From the NCBI RefSeq assembly GCF_008014345.1, contig NZ_VPFL01000001.1, forward strand, positions 62,001 to 126,000: DNA of 64,000 nucleotides. The letters are read 5' to 3'. Both the position numbers and the translations under genes were made by a program. The stretch comes from Pelomicrobium methylotrophicum (GTDB taxonomy: Bacteria > Pseudomonadota > Gammaproteobacteria > Burkholderiales > UBA6910). This document shows, one piece after another, positions 24,146 to 34,840 of this stretch (its first letter is position 1; each line of letters starts with the position of its first letter). The notes under the pieces are model-generated. The model did not search any database and was not told the origin of the DNA. It was given only the letters and a program-made list of their open reading frames with translations.

Positions 24146-24758
24146 GCAATTCGGCGACTTTTTCGTGTCCTCTTTCCAGGGCAATCCCCAAAGCGGTGCG
24201 GCCGGCGTCGTTCCGCCTGTTCGAGTCGGCCCCATGGGAGAGCAGCACTTTGACGGTCTCCAGGTGATTTTCACGCGCTGCCATCATCAGCGCTGTCATC
24301 CCGTTGTCGGACGCTGAATTCACGTCCGCCCCCAGCTGGAGAAGCAGTTCCACGATGGCCGCATGGCCTCCAGTGGCGGCATAGATCAGGGGATTCCAGC
24401 CGCTGCGGTTAACTCTCGCCCCTTTGGCATAAAGACGCTTGACCACGTCGATATGGCCGTTGAGCGCCGCCAGCATGATGGGTGTGTCGCCGAATCGATT
24501 GGGCATGTCCACCTTCGCACCCCGCGCAAGCAGCAAGGCGACCAGTTCCCCGTGGCCTGCCCGGGCTGCGATCCCCAAAAGCGAGGTCCCGAGATCGTCC
24601 ACCGTGTCGACGGAAGCCCCCCGCTCCAACAGGGATTGCACCTTGGCCACGTTGCCTGTCTGGGTGGCCGCGATGAGCTCTTCATAGACGCCGGCCGCCG
24701 CGCTCAACGCGGCGCGCACCAGGAGCACGGCGACAACAAGCTTCAGCGTGAATCTCAT
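24120..24758 (-). CDS. Exported ankyrin-repeat protein
   Basis: 212 aa. It has a signal peptide ('LVVAVLLVRAALSAAAG') and about five ankyrin repeats, each with 'G-x-T/N-P/A-L-x-x-A-A-x-x-G-H' helices (e.g. 'FGDTPIMLAALNGHIDVVKRL'). It is a periplasmic protein-binding scaffold with no enzyme motif. The ATG overlaps the tatD stop (ATGA). A similar ankyrin gene follows tatD in many betaproteobacteria. Confidence 0.92.
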   Translation of the reverse strand: MRFTLKLVVAVLLVRAALSAAAGVYEELIAATQTGNVAKVQSLLERGASVDTVDDLGTSLLGIAARAGHGELVALLLARGAKVDMPNRFGDTPIMLAALNGHIDVVKRLYAKGARVNRSGWNPLIYAATGGHAAIVELLLQLGADVNSASDNGMTALMMAARENHLETVKVLLSHGADSNRRNDAGRTALGIALERGHEKVAELLRAHGAKQ

Positions 24759-25558
24759 TGTGGTTTCAACCCCACTGCCTGCTCGGTCGCCGGGGGCGAG
24801 ACGCGAAACAGGCGAAAGAAGTTCTCGGCCGTTGCATCTTCGATTTGGCGAACGGCGACCCCCTTTAGGCGGGCAATCTCTTCCGCCACGTGGATCACGT
24901 AGGCTGGCTCGTTGGGCTTGCCGCGATGAGGTACGGGCGCCAGGTAGGGGGCGTCGGTCTCGATCAACATGCGCTCCAGGGGGACCCGTTGGGCCACCTC
25001 CTTGAGCGCTCCCGCGTTTTTAAACGTGACGATCCCCGAAAACGAGATGTAAAAGTTGAGATCCAGGGCCGCCACAGCCACGTCCCAGCTTTCGGTAAAG
25101 CAGTGCATGACGCCTCCAATCTCCTCCGCGCCCTCCTCCCTCATGATCCGGAGCGTGTCCGCCGCAGCGCTGCGCGTGTGGATCACCAGGGGTTTCCGGC
25201 ACTTTCGGGCCGCCCGGATATGGGTGCGAAAGCGCTCCCGCTGCCACTCAAGGTCGCCCTGGAGGCGGTAGTAATCGAGCCCCGTTTCGCCGATCCCGAC
25301 GACTTTGGGGTGGGTCGCCAGCTCCACCAACTCGGAAACGCCAGGGGTGCGCGCGTCTTGCTCGTCCGGGTGTACGCCCACGGTCGCGTACAGGTTTGGA
25401 AACCGCGTCGCGAGCGCCAGGACGGTCGGGAACCGCTCCAAGTTGACGCTGATACACAGGGCATAACCGACGCCTTTTTCCCGCATCCGGGTCAGCACCT
25501 CATCGATGCGCGGGTAAAGCTCGGGGAAGTCCAGATGGCAATGGGAGTCGACGAACAC
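24755..25558 (-). CDS. TatD-family metal-dependent hydrolase / DNase
   Basis: 267 aa from a GTG at 25558 ('FVDSHCHLDF'). Amidohydrolase metal ligands appear in order: HxH in 'DSHCHLD', Glu in 'GIGETGLDYY', His in 'PLVIHTRSA', His in 'GVMHCFTES' and Asp in 'IETDAPYLAP'. Cytosolic; TatD enzymes have 3'-5' exonuclease activity. In related genomes a PilZ gene usually separates holB and tatD; here the gap is 23 bases and PilZ is absent. Confidence 0.94.
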   Translation of the reverse strand: MFVDSHCHLDFPELYPRIDEVLTRMREKGVGYALCISVNLERFPTVLALATRFPNLYATVGVHPDEQDARTPGVSELVELATHPKVVGIGETGLDYYRLQGDLEWQRERFRTHIRAARKCRKPLVIHTRSAAADTLRIMREEGAEEIGGVMHCFTESWDVAVAALDLNFYISFSGIVTFKNAGALKEVAQRVPLERMLIETDAPYLAPVPHRGKPNEPAYVIHVAEEIARLKGVAVRQIEDATAENFFRLFRVSPPATEQAVGLKPQ

Positions 25559-25581
25559 GTGGGTGGCTTTCCTGGCCCAAT

Positions 25582-26583
25582 TCAGTCGAAGAGCCCGCGG
25601 TAAGCAAGCAAAAGGTCCTCGATAAAGGACCGCGCATTCAGGGGGTGCCGAGCAGACCGGTGGGCGGCGCAGAGGGCTGCAGCCATCTCGCCCGCCCGGA
25701 CCGGATCGGCCTTGGGCGCTAGGCACCGGATTTCGGCTGCGGCGTCTCGATTATAGCGGACGGTGCCCATGAACACCCATGCCATCAGGTCATAGACCCA
25801 CTTGTAAAGCCATTCCACAAGCTGAGGCAGATCCACCTGCTCCAAGCGCTCCGCATCGAGCGCTGGTCGGATCGCAGGCGGCGCCGAGAGCACTCGAATC
25901 ACCTCGGCCCGCTGTTTGCGGTAGTCCCCGTTCAAGGCGAGGACAGCGCGAAGCGGCGCCCCTCCCGCCTCTGCCAGCCACAGCTCAGGATCTGCCAGCC
26001 CCTGCTCGCCCAGCCACGCAGCGAATTCTGCCTCCGCGGGAACAGGAACGGGAACCTGAACGCAACGGCTGAGGACAGTGGCCGGCAGCTGCCTAGGATG
26101 GTGAGAAACAAGCAGAAACAAGGCGCCTGGCGGTGGTTCTTCAAGTGTTTTCAGCAGAGCGCCCGCAGCGCTGGGATTGAGCGCCTCCGCCGGATGGATC
26201 AGGACGATCTTTCTTCCCTGCCGGTGGGCGGAAATTTCCAGAAAGCCCTCCAAGTCACGGATCTGCTCGACCGTGATGTGCCGCTTGGCCCGCCGGGGGG
26301 CTGCCGTGCGCCGTCCCTCTGGGGCGGCCTCCGCCGCTTCGGCCTGCGGCTCGAGTATGCGATAGTCGGGATGTACGCCCAGGTCGAACCAGCGGCATCC
26401 CGCGCAGGCACCGCAAGCCTTTTCCGCTGCACGGTTTTCGCAAAGCAGGTAGCGCGCCAGCGCTCGGGCGAGCTGCAGCTTACCGATTCCTTCCCGTCCC
26501 TTGAAAAGAAGCGCGTGGGGCAGGCGCGCCTGCAGCCGGCCAAGGAGATCCCGCCAGAAACTCTCGTGCCAATGAAAGATCAA
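25582..26583 (-). CDS. holB: DNA polymerase III delta' subunit
   Basis: 333 aa from a TTG (TTGA overlap with the tmk stop). It has an AAA+ clamp-loader fold: '[20 protein letters not shown]' (Walker-A region), a zinc module '[20 protein letters not shown]' and sensor-type '[17 protein letters not shown]'. It is part of the gamma complex that loads the sliding clamp. Confidence 0.95.
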   Translation of the reverse strand: MIFHWHESFWRDLLGRLQARLPHALLFKGREGIGKLQLARALARYLLCENRAAEKACGACAGCRWFDLGVHPDYRILEPQAEAAEAAPEGRRTAAPRRAKRHITVEQIRDLEGFLEISAHRQGRKIVLIHPAEALNPSAAGALLKTLEEPPPGALFLLVSHHPRQLPATVLSRCVQVPVPVPAEAEFAAWLGEQGLADPELWLAEAGGAPLRAVLALNGDYRKQRAEVIRVLSAPPAIRPALDAERLEQVDLPQLVEWLYKWVYDLMAWVFMGTVRYNRDAAAEIRCLAPKADPVRAGEMAAALCAAHRSARHPLNARSFIEDLLLAYRGLFD

Positions 26584-27200
26584 TTTTTTAGAATACTTAA
26601 AAGAATCACCTCAAGCTCTTTCTGAATTTCCTCGACGCTCCGCGAGGCATCGATGACCCGGATGCGCTCAGGAAAGCGCCGAGCTCTTGTCAAGTACCCG
26701 ACCCGGACTTGGCCGAAAAAGGCCTCCGGTTCCTGTTCGAACCGGTCGAGTTCCCGGTGGTTTGCGCCCAGCCGCCCCCGGGCCACCGCTTCCGAGGTGT
26801 CGAAGAGCAGGGTGAGATCCGGTTGAAGATCCGGGTGCACCCACGCTTCCAACGCTGCCACCTTCTCCTCGGCCACTCCCCTTCCCCCGCTCTGATAAGC
26901 GAAGGTGGCATCGGTGAAACGGTCGGAAACCACCCACCGGCCTGCTTCCAGGGCTGGGCGGATGACTCGCGTGAGATGCTCACATCGAGCGGCAAAAATC
27001 AGCAGCGTTTCGGTTTCCGGGTGCATGCTTTGGCGCAGAATCACTTCCCGCAGCGCTTCTCCGAGCGCCGTTCCCCCGGGCTCGCGGGTCACGACCACCG
27101 ACACACCGCGATGCTCGAGAAAACGCCGGATCCAATCCATGTGGGTGCTCTTCCCCGTCCCGTCGATGCCCTCCAGCGTGATGAACCGTCCCCGCCCCAT
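26580..27200 (-). CDS. tmk: Thymidylate kinase
   Basis: 206 aa from the ATG at 27200 ('[19 protein letters not shown]', P-loop at residues 11-18). DR motif '[15 protein letters not shown]' and a LID-type segment are present. It phosphorylates dTMP to dTDP. It lies between mltG (36 bases upstream) and holB (overlapping). Confidence 0.96.
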   Translation of the reverse strand: MGRGRFITLEGIDGTGKSTHMDWIRRFLEHRGVSVVVTREPGGTALGEALREVILRQSMHPETETLLIFAARCEHLTRVIRPALEAGRWVVSDRFTDATFAYQSGGRGVAEEKVAALEAWVHPDLQPDLTLLFDTSEAVARGRLGANHRELDRFEQEPEAFFGQVRVGYLTRARRFPERIRVIDASRSVEEIQKELEVILLSILKN

Positions 27201-27236
27201 CGTTCGCCCCCGCTCCTCAGTCCCGACCACTGCGCG

Positions 27237-28247
27237 TCATCGTTTCTGGTACTTCATCACCGCGCGGTTGTGCTCGGCAAGCGTCTCTGAAAACTCCGAC
27301 GTTCCATCCCCCCGGGAGACGAAATAGAGCGCCTGGGTATCGGCCGGCTGGACTGCCGCGCGCAGCGATGCGAGCCCGGGCAGCGCGATCGGCGTAGGGG
27401 GAAGCCCTGACCGCGTGTAAGTGTTGTACGCTTGGTCGGTCGTCAGGTCTTTCTTGCGCAGGTTTCCGTCGAAGGCCTCGCCCATGCCGTAGATCACCGT
27501 GGGATCGCTCTGGAGCCGCATGCCCAGCCGCAGTCGGTTATGGAAAACCCCTGCCACCAGGGGGCGGTCGGCTTCTACCCCTGTTTCCTTCTCGATGATG
27601 GAAGCAAGGATGAGGGCCTCGTAGGGGCTTGCGAGGGGCAGATCCGGCGCCCTGGACGCCCACACCTGCTCCAGGTGCCGCTGCATGGTGCGATACGCCC
27701 GCTTGAGCACTTGCACGTCGCTCGTGCCTTTGGAGAAGTAATAGGTATCGGGAAAGAACAGTCCCTCGGGGGACGCTTCCGTGGCCCCGACTGCCGCCAG
27801 GATCTCCGCGTCGGAGCGGCCGGTCGTCTCATGGCGAAGCGCGGGATGCTCGTTCAGTGCTTTTCTGAGCTGCCTGAAACTCCATCCTTCGATAATGGTG
27901 ATCTCTGCCAGGGCCACATCACCCCGCGTCACGCGCTGGAGCAGCTCCCAGGGAGAGATGGGAGAGGTGAACTCATAGCTGCCGGCCTTAATGGCGCCTG
28001 CCTTGCCCAGCAGCCGAGCCAGCATGACGAAGCTCCAGGCGTCGGGCACGAGCCCCTCGGCCTCCATTTCACTCGCAATGCTGCGCAGGCTTGCGCCGGC
28101 GCGCACCTCGAACTCGTGGGGCGACCGGGGGAGCTCGGCTGGCAGAAAGAGACGTACCCCCTTCCATCCTGCCACAACGCAGAAAATAAGCAGCGCCCCC
28201 AGGAGCAGCCACGCGCTCAGCCGCCCGGCACGCTTACGCACCGGCAA
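27237..28247 (-). CDS. mltG: Endolytic murein transglycosylase MltG
   Basis: 336 aa; TTG start at 28247, 14 bases inside pabC. One transmembrane segment ('LSAWLLLGALLIFCVVAGWKG'), a LysM-like subdomain, then the YceG domain with the catalytic Glu in 'ILASIIEKETGVEADRPLVAG'. It cleaves nascent glycan strands at the inner membrane. Confidence 0.95.
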   Translation of the reverse strand: MPVRKRAGRLSAWLLLGALLIFCVVAGWKGVRLFLPAELPRSPHEFEVRAGASLRSIASEMEAEGLVPDAWSFVMLARLLGKAGAIKAGSYEFTSPISPWELLQRVTRGDVALAEITIIEGWSFRQLRKALNEHPALRHETTGRSDAEILAAVGATEASPEGLFFPDTYYFSKGTSDVQVLKRAYRTMQRHLEQVWASRAPDLPLASPYEALILASIIEKETGVEADRPLVAGVFHNRLRLGMRLQSDPTVIYGMGEAFDGNLRKKDLTTDQAYNTYTRSGLPPTPIALPGLASLRAAVQPADTQALYFVSRGDGTSEFSETLAEHNRAVMKYQKR

Positions 28248-29052
28248 AGACCTCCGCCTGGATGCGCCGCGTGAGCGGTCCGGGCCGCCATGAACGGTCC
28301 TCCAGCTTTGCCACAGGCCATAGCCGGATCACGCTGTTGACCAGGAAACATTCGTCTGCCGCCATCACCTCGGGCAGGGTCACGTCTCGCACCTCGAGCT
28401 CAATGCCGGCGGAGCGGGCAAAGGCGATGACCCGCTCCCGCTGCACCCCATCGACCCCGCAGCGGCTCAGGTCGGGGGTGACCAGGCGCCCGCGAACGAC
28501 GAGAAACAGGTTGCTCATCGTGCCCTCGATGACCCGGTCCGCGAAATCGAGCAGGAGCCCTTCCGCAACCGCCGTGTCCTGCCACTCGCCCCGGGCCAGG
28601 ACGTTTTCCAGGCGGTTGAGATGCTTGATGCCGGCGAGGCGGGGCTGCCAGGAGAGGCGCAGTTCGCATACGCGTATCCGCACGCCATCGACTGCGTAGG
28701 AGGCGGGATAGGCTGGCGCGGGAACAGCGCTGACGATACGTGTAGGGGGACCTGCTTGATGGGGCGCGTAGCCCCGCACCCCGGGTCCTCGGGTGAGCAC
28801 GATCTTGCCGACCCCATCCGGGCATCGGTCGGCCGCCCGCTGAAGCTCTTGCCGCAGTACGCTCTCCGCCGGGCACTCGATTCCTAAGGCAGCGCAATCA
28901 CGCGCCAGGCGCCGATAGTGCAGAGGCCATTCAAGGGGAACGCCGGCCTGGAGGCGGAACGTGCGGAATACGCCATCGCCGTAGGCCACACCCCGGTCGA
29001 ACGGATCAATGCCTGCAGCTTCAAGGCCATTCACCAGGCTCAACCCTTGCAT
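28234..29052 (-). CDS. pabC: 4-amino-4-deoxychorismate lyase
   Basis: 272 aa from the ATG at 29052. Class IV PLP fold: 'DRGVAYGDGVFRTFR', the Lys of 'AGIKHLNRLENVLAR' (PLP anchor) and 'GTMSNLFLVVRGRLVTPDLSRC'. It makes p-aminobenzoate for folate. It sits between fabF and mltG as in most betaproteobacteria. Confidence 0.94.
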   Translation of the reverse strand: MQGLSLVNGLEAAGIDPFDRGVAYGDGVFRTFRLQAGVPLEWPLHYRRLARDCAALGIECPAESVLRQELQRAADRCPDGVGKIVLTRGPGVRGYAPHQAGPPTRIVSAVPAPAYPASYAVDGVRIRVCELRLSWQPRLAGIKHLNRLENVLARGEWQDTAVAEGLLLDFADRVIEGTMSNLFLVVRGRLVTPDLSRCGVDGVQRERVIAFARSAGIELEVRDVTLPEVMAADECFLVNSVIRLWPVAKLEDRSWRPGPLTRRIQAEVFAGA

Positions 29053-29126
29053 CGCTTTCGCTCCGCTGCGAAGCTGCGGACCGTTACGGACGCAGGCATC
29101 CCTCCGCAGCCCGCCGCCAAGCCCTG

Positions 29127-30365
29127 TCAGACCCGGGTGAAGACCAGCGTGCCGTTGGTACCGCCGAAACCAAAGGAGTTGGACAGCGCCACCCGGATGC
29201 GCATCTCCCTGGCCGCGTTCGGCACGTAATCCAAGTCGCACGCCGGGTCGGCATTGAGCAGATTGATGGTGGGGGGCGCCACTTGATGGTACACCGCCAG
29301 CGCCGAAAACACCGCCTCAACGCCACCGGCAGCGCCCAGCAGGTGTCCAGTCATGGATTTAGTGGAGCTTACCGCGACTCGCTTCGCGTGCTCGCCAAGG
29401 GCGCGCTTGATCGCCACAGTTTCCGCGATATCCCCGAGCGGCGTGGAAGTGCCGTGGGCGTTGATGTAATCCACGTCCTCCGGGTTCACGCCGGCGTTGC
29501 GCATGGCGTTGATCATGCACCGTGCTGCCCCCTCGCCGTCCTCGCAAGGTGCGGTCATGTGGTGAGCGTCGGCGCTCATCCCAAAGCCCGCCAGCTCGGC
29601 ATAGATGCGGGCCCCTCGGGCTTTTGCGTGCTCCATTTCCTCGAGCACAAGAATGCCCGCGCCCTCGCCCAGAACGAACCCATCGCGGTCCCTGTCCCAT
29701 GGCCGGCTGGCACCCGCCGGGTCGTCGTTTCGCGTGCTCAAGGCGCGGGCGGCCGCAAAGCCGCCCACGCCCAGCGGACAGACCGTGGACTCGGAGCCGC
29801 CCGCAATCATCACATCGGCGTCTCCATACTCGATCAGCCGGGCAGAATCGCCGATGCAGTGGGTAGCCGTGGTGCAGGCGGTCACCATGGCCAGGTTCGG
29901 CCCCTTGAACCCGTACATGATGGACAAGTTGCCCGCCACCATGTTGATGATGGCTGCGGGAATGAAGAATGGTGAAATCTTGCGCGGCCCCGAGCCGATC
30001 ATCTCCGTATGCGTGGATTCGATGAGCGGCAGCCCGCCGATACCGGAACCGATGTTGACGCCGATGCGCTCGGCGTTCTCCTCGGTGACCTGGATCCCGG
30101 AATCCTGAATCGCCTGAATGGCGGCGGCCATGCCGTAGTGGATGAACAAGTCCATCCGCCGCGCTTCCTTGGGCGAGAGATATTTCGTCACGTCGAAGCC
30201 CTTCACCTCGCCGGCGATCTGGCTGGCGAACGGCGAGGCGTCGAAACGCGTGATCCGGGTAATGCCGGAACGTCCGGCAATGATGTTGCCCCAGGCTTCG
30301 TCAACGGTGTTGCCGACCGGCGAGACGATCCCGAGGCCGGTAATGGCGACCCTGCGCTTGCGCAA
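29127..30365 (-). CDS. fabF: 3-oxoacyl-ACP synthase II
   Basis: 412 aa from a TTG start at 30365 with AGGAG upstream. The catalytic Cys is in '[14 protein letters not shown]', the two His in '[12 protein letters not shown]' and '[12 protein letters not shown]'. It elongates acyl-ACP, including the cis-vaccenate step. Confidence 0.97.
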   Translation of the reverse strand: MRKRRVAITGLGIVSPVGNTVDEAWGNIIAGRSGITRITRFDASPFASQIAGEVKGFDVTKYLSPKEARRMDLFIHYGMAAAIQAIQDSGIQVTEENAERIGVNIGSGIGGLPLIESTHTEMIGSGPRKISPFFIPAAIINMVAGNLSIMYGFKGPNLAMVTACTTATHCIGDSARLIEYGDADVMIAGGSESTVCPLGVGGFAAARALSTRNDDPAGASRPWDRDRDGFVLGEGAGILVLEEMEHAKARGARIYAELAGFGMSADAHHMTAPCEDGEGAARCMINAMRNAGVNPEDVDYINAHGTSTPLGDIAETVAIKRALGEHAKRVAVSSTKSMTGHLLGAAGGVEAVFSALAVYHQVAPPTINLLNADPACDLDYVPNAAREMRIRVALSNSFGFGGTNGTLVFTRV

Positions 30366-30407
30366 ATTGGCTCCTGGGCAGTGTTGAATCCGAAGGGAAC
30401 AGAGAAA

Positions 30408-30644
30408 TCAGCTCAGACGGGATTTGATGTACTCGATGGCCTGCTGAACCGTAGTGATCTTTTCGGCCTCCTCGTCAGGGATCTCGCACTCGAACTCTTC
30501 TTCCAGCGCCATGACCAATTCCACGGTATCGAGCGAGTCGGCGCCGAGGTCATCGACGAAGGAGGATTCCATCTTGATATCCGCCTCGTTCACGCCGAGC
30601 TGTTCAGCAACGATCTTCTTAACGCGCTGCTCTATGTTTTCCAT
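30408..30644 (-). CDS. acpP: Acyl carrier protein
   Basis: 78 aa from the ATG at 30644 ('[17 protein letters not shown]'). The phosphopantetheine Ser is in '[19 protein letters not shown]'. Highly acidic, standard length. Confidence 0.98.
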   Translation of the reverse strand: MENIEQRVKKIVAEQLGVNEADIKMESSFVDDLGADSLDTVELVMALEEEFECEIPDEEAEKITTVQQAIEYIKSRLS

Positions 30645-30811
30645 ATGGATTCTTCCCTTCCCTTCTGCGGACACTCGGTGGCGCGCAAGGTGAGCAACTT
30701 TGCCTAACCTGCGCACATAAAAGAACTTTTGAATTCTACCAAATTTGCCTCAAGTGCGGAACGAAAGCGTGTCCCCTTGCTCTGCTCGCGCGTCGTCCCG
30801 CGGGCAGGCAT

Positions 30812-31564
30812 TCAGTCCATGTACATGCCGCCATTCACGTGCAGAGTGCAGCCCGTGATGTAGGCCCCCCCCGGCCCGGCCAGAAAGGCCACGGCGGCGG
30901 CCACATCCGCCGGCTGGCCCAGCCGGCCCAGCGGCACGTGCTCGAGCAGTGCCGCCCGCTGAGCGTCGCTGAGGTTGCGGGTCATGTCAGTCTCGATGAA
31001 GCCCGGCGCCACGCAATTGACGGTGATGTTGCGGCTCGCCACTTCGCGGGCAAGCGATTTGCTGAAGCCGACCATGCCCGCCTTGGCTGCAGCGTAGTTG
31101 GCCTGGCCAGCGTTGCCCAAGGCGCCAACCACGGACGAGATGTTGATGATGCGTCCAAAGCGGGCTTTCATCATCGGGCGCAACACGAGTCGACAGAGAC
31201 GGAACACCGAGGTCAGGTTCGTCTCCAGAATCTCGCTCCATTCCTCGTCCTTCATGCGAACAAGCAGGTTGTCCCGGGTGATGCCCGCATTGTTGACCAG
31301 GATGGTGGGGGGGCCGAAGCGCCGCTCGGTTTCATCCACGGCGGCCTGTGCGTCGGCTGCGCTCCGGACGTCGAGCTTCAAGCCCGCGCCCTGGATGCCC
31401 GCCTCGGCTAGACATCGGCCAATGGCCTCGGCGCCGCTGTCGGTCGTGGCCGTGCCGACGACGGCAGCGCCAAGGCGCCCGAGTTCCAGGGCGATGGCCT
31501 GGCCGATGCCGCGGCTTGCTCCCGTCACCAACGCCACCTGCCCTTTGAGCGGGATGTACGTCAC
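30812..31564 (-). CDS. fabG: 3-oxoacyl-ACP reductase
   Basis: 250 aa from a GTG start. NADPH motif 'VTGASRGIGQAIALELG', 'NNAGITRDNL', and the catalytic Ser, Tyr and Lys in 'NISSVVGALGNAGQANYAAAK'. A gap of about 165 bases separates it from acpP, which may hold an acpP promoter. Confidence 0.97.
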   Translation of the reverse strand: MTYIPLKGQVALVTGASRGIGQAIALELGRLGAAVVGTATTDSGAEAIGRCLAEAGIQGAGLKLDVRSAADAQAAVDETERRFGPPTILVNNAGITRDNLLVRMKDEEWSEILETNLTSVFRLCRLVLRPMMKARFGRIINISSVVGALGNAGQANYAAAKAGMVGFSKSLAREVASRNITVNCVAPGFIETDMTRNLSDAQRAALLEHVPLGRLGQPADVAAAVAFLAGPGGAYITGCTLHVNGGMYMD

Positions 31565-31585
31565 CCTGAAGCCTCCACCTTGGGT

Positions 31586-32518
31586 CTACGAATTGATGAC
31601 AGTGAGCGCCTCGCGCAGCGATGCGCTGTCGGTCAGCGCCAATACCTGCTGGGACGCTTCGATTCGTTTATTGAGTCCGGTGAGAACCTTGCCCGGGCCA
31701 CACTCGACCACGTGGCTGACCCCCCTTGCCGCGAACTGGCGGATGATCTCCACCCAGCGCACCGGGCTGCAGACTTGGCGCACCAGGGCATCGCGAATGG
31801 AAGCCGCGTCATGGTGTTCGGCGACGTCCACGTTGTGCAGGACGGGGATCTGGGGCGACTGAACCGCCACGCCGGCGAGCGCCTGGGCCAGGCGCTCGGC
31901 CGCCGGCTGCATGAGGCTGCAATGGGACGGCGCGCTCATGGCCAGCATCACCGCCCGCTTGGCGCCCCGCTGCTTCGCCAGCGCCATGCCCCGTTCCACG
32001 GCCGAGCGGTGTCCCGCGATGACGACTTGGGCGGGCGAATTGTAGTTGGCCGGCTCCAGGACCTCGCCCTGGGCCGCGTCCCGGCACACGGCTGCCACTG
32101 CCTCGTCGTCGAGCCCCAGGATCGCTGCAATCCCGCCGCTGCCTTCAGGGACCGCTTCCTGCATGGCCTGGGCCCGCAGTCTCACGACCCTCAGCGCATC
32201 GGCGAAAGCGAGCGCGCCGGAGGCTACCAGCGCGCTGTACTCACCGAGACTGTGGCCGGCCATCACCGCCGGCTCCGGGCCGTGTAGGTCTTCCCATGCG
32301 CGATAGACGGCGATGCCTGCCGTCAGCATGACAGGCTGGGTGTTGATGGTCTGATTGAGGGCCGACTCGGGACCTTCGGCCACGAGCGCCCACAAGTCCT
32401 GTCCCAGCACTTCAGAAGCCTCAGAGAAAGTCTGGCGCACCACGGGGATGCCGCTGAACCCGTTCATCATGCCCACCGCCTGGGCGCCCTGTCCTGGAAA
32501 CACGAACGCGAATTTCAT
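31586..32518 (-). CDS. fabD: Malonyl-CoA:ACP transacylase
   Basis: 310 aa; 'FVFPGQGAQAVGM' at the N-terminus, nucleophile Ser in 'AGHSLGEYSALVASG', and His in 'SAPSHCSLMQ'. It supplies malonyl-ACP to FabH and FabF. Confidence 0.97.
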   Translation of the reverse strand: MKFAFVFPGQGAQAVGMMNGFSGIPVVRQTFSEASEVLGQDLWALVAEGPESALNQTINTQPVMLTAGIAVYRAWEDLHGPEPAVMAGHSLGEYSALVASGALAFADALRVVRLRAQAMQEAVPEGSGGIAAILGLDDEAVAAVCRDAAQGEVLEPANYNSPAQVVIAGHRSAVERGMALAKQRGAKRAVMLAMSAPSHCSLMQPAAERLAQALAGVAVQSPQIPVLHNVDVAEHHDAASIRDALVRQVCSPVRWVEIIRQFAARGVSHVVECGPGKVLTGLNKRIEASQQVLALTDSASLREALTVINS

Positions 32519-32534
32519 CCAGCGCCTCGACGCC

Positions 32535-33494
32535 TTACCAGCGAATCAGGACGGCGCCCCAGGTGAAGCCGCCTCCGATGCCTTCAAGAACCACGTGCTG
32601 ACCGGGGCGCACACGACCGTCGCGCACGGCGATGTCCAAGGCCAGTGGGATCGACGCAGCCGAGGTGTTGCCGTGCTTGTCCACGGTCACGACCACTCGC
32701 TCCATGGGCAGGCCGAGCCGTTTCGCGGTCGCCTGGATGATGCGGATGTTGGCCTGGTGAGGAATCAGCCAATCCACGTCCTCGGGCTTCATGGCAACCT
32801 CCGCCAGGGTCTCCTCGACGATGTCTCCCAGGGCCTTGACGGCGAACTTGAACACTGCGCCGCCTTCCATGACCACGTACGGTCGCCCCGTGACCTGTCC
32901 GCTGCAGATCTGTCCGGGCACCGCCAGGGTGTTGCTGTAGCGTCCATCGGCGTGGAGGCGGTGGGCGAGAATGCCGGCTGTTTTATCTGCCGCGAGCACC
33001 ACTGCCCCGGCCCCGTCACCGAAGAGCACGCAGGTCGAGCGGTCCGTCCAATCGAGGATTCGCGAATAGATTTCGCTTCCCACCACCAGGGCGTAGCGGC
33101 ACCGGCCCGCCCGCAGGTACAGGTCCGCCGTTGCCAAGGCGTACACGAAGCCGCCGCAGACCGCCTGGATGTCAAACGCCGGGCATGTATTGTCAATGCC
33201 AAGCTTCGACTGCAGGATGCAGGCGGTGCTGGGGAAGATGTAGTCCGGCGTCGTGGTCGCCACGACAATGAGGCCGAGGTCGTTGGGCTGGATGCCTGCC
33301 GCCTGCAGCGCCGCGCGGCTCGCCTCCAGGGCCAGATCGCTCGTTCTCTGGTCGTCGGCTGCGACGCGGCGCTCTTCGATCCCGGTACGGGTCACGATCC
33401 ACTCGTGGCTGGTATCCACCACTTTCTCGAGATCGCGGTTGGTGAGAATCTTCTTCGGAAGATAACTTCCAGTGCCTACAATGCGGGAATACAT
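32535..33494 (-). CDS. fabH: 3-oxoacyl-ACP synthase III
   Basis: 319 aa. Catalytic Cys in '[13 protein letters not shown]', His in '[11 protein letters not shown]', Asn in '[11 protein letters not shown]'. It starts fatty-acid synthesis from acetyl-CoA. The ATG overlaps the plsX stop (TGATG). Confidence 0.97.
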   Translation of the reverse strand: MYSRIVGTGSYLPKKILTNRDLEKVVDTSHEWIVTRTGIEERRVAADDQRTSDLALEASRAALQAAGIQPNDLGLIVVATTTPDYIFPSTACILQSKLGIDNTCPAFDIQAVCGGFVYALATADLYLRAGRCRYALVVGSEIYSRILDWTDRSTCVLFGDGAGAVVLAADKTAGILAHRLHADGRYSNTLAVPGQICSGQVTGRPYVVMEGGAVFKFAVKALGDIVEETLAEVAMKPEDVDWLIPHQANIRIIQATAKRLGLPMERVVVTVDKHGNTSAASIPLALDIAVRDGRVRPGQHVVLEGIGGGFTWGAVLIRW

Positions 33495-34525
33495 CAGGCG
33501 ACGCCTTCCCTTACCTGTTGCGGGAACAGCTCGCCCAGACGCTCTGCCGTGTGCTTCGAGGTGCCGCCGCGCACCTCGTCTACGGCGCGGCGGATCGCGT
33601 GCTCGAAGGCCAACGCGTCCGCCGAGCCGTGGCTCTTCACCACGATGCCTCGCAGACCGAGAAAGCTGGCGCCGTTGTATTGACGATGATCGACGCGCCG
33701 CTTGAAAGCGTTGATGACCGGTAGGGCGATGAGCCCGATCAGACGCCGAAATACGTTGCGGGTAAACTCCTCGCGAAGAAAAGTGGCCAGGACCTGGGCC
33801 AGACCCTCAGAAGTCTTGAGCGCCACATTGCCCACGAACCCGTCGCAAACCACGATGTCCGTCGTTCCCTTGTAAATATCGTCGCCCTCCACGTTGCCGT
33901 AGAAGTTGAGGCCGCTCGTCCGCAGGAGCTCAGCTGCCTTCTTCACCACTTCGTTGCCCTTGATGGCCTCATGCCCGATGTTGAGGAGCCCCACCGTAGG
34001 CCGGGGCTTCCCCTCCACCGTGGAGACCAGCACCGAACCCATGATGGCGAATTGCAATAGGTGCTCCGCGGTGCAATCGACGTTGGCGCCGAGATCCAAT
34101 ACATAAGTTCGGCCCTTGAGGGTGGGCAGCACCGAGGCGATCGCGGGACGCTCGATCCCCGGCAGCGTCTTCAACACGAACCTCGAGATGGCCATCAGGG
34201 CACCGGTGTTGCCGGCGCTCACGCACGCGTCTGCCGCGCCGGATTTCACCAGGTTGACGGCGACCCGCATCGATGAATCTTTCTTGTTTCTGAGCGCCAG
34301 GGCGGGGGGCTCGTCCATCGTGACCACTTCGCTGGCGTGCTGCACGCGGCAGCGCGAATCTGGGATGGCCTGCAACTTGGCCAGCTCGGCGCTGATCGTC
34401 TCCTGTCGCCCTACGAGCACCACGCTCAATTCCGGGTCCCGGCGCAGGCACTCGATGGCCGCCGGCACGGTCACATGGGGGCCGTGATCGCCTCCCATGC
34501 AATCGATGGCCACGGTCACTTTCAT
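33494..34525 (-). CDS. plsX: Phosphate acyltransferase PlsX
   Basis: 343 aa; '[19 protein letters not shown]' at the N-terminus, '[19 protein letters not shown]' and '[16 protein letters not shown]'. It makes acyl-phosphate for phospholipid synthesis. Confidence 0.97.
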   Translation of the reverse strand: MKVTVAIDCMGGDHGPHVTVPAAIECLRRDPELSVVLVGRQETISAELAKLQAIPDSRCRVQHASEVVTMDEPPALALRNKKDSSMRVAVNLVKSGAADACVSAGNTGALMAISRFVLKTLPGIERPAIASVLPTLKGRTYVLDLGANVDCTAEHLLQFAIMGSVLVSTVEGKPRPTVGLLNIGHEAIKGNEVVKKAAELLRTSGLNFYGNVEGDDIYKGTTDIVVCDGFVGNVALKTSEGLAQVLATFLREEFTRNVFRRLIGLIALPVINAFKRRVDHRQYNGASFLGLRGIVVKSHGSADALAFEHAIRRAVDEVRGGTSKHTAERLGELFPQQVREGVA

Positions 34526-34641
34526 CCCATCACCCCCTCCTCCGCCCCGGGACCTTGATGCCCCTCGGCGTTGCCGGGCTCGCCCCGCGGCAGGCCCCTC
34601 CCGCGAGCCACGGTGCGGTCAACCCAGGGCTCAACCGAGGC

Positions 34642-34821
34642 TTATTCGCCCTTGGGTTTTAACACTTTGCGGCCGCGGTAGTAGCCGCTGGGGCTGATGT
34701 GATGCCGCAGGTGCACCTCCCCGGTCGTCGACTCGATTGCCAGCGGCGGGTTGGAAAGCGCATCGTGGGAACGGCGCATTCCTCGACGCGAAGGCGATTT
34801 CTTGTTCTGCTGAACGGCCAT
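34642..34821 (-). CDS. rpmF: 50S ribosomal protein L32
   Basis: 59 aa, starting '[20 protein letters not shown]' and ending '[14 protein letters not shown]'. AAGGAGTAATGAAAG precedes the ATG at 34821. The C-terminal zinc-binding cysteines found in some L32 proteins are absent (a C-minus form). It lies between yceD and plsX as expected. Other overlapping frames here are shadows. Confidence 0.96.
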   Translation of the reverse strand: MAVQQNKKSPSRRGMRRSHDALSNPPLAIESTTGEVHLRHHISPSGYYRGRKVLKPKGE

Positions 34822-34840
34822 CTTTCATTACTCCTTTTGT

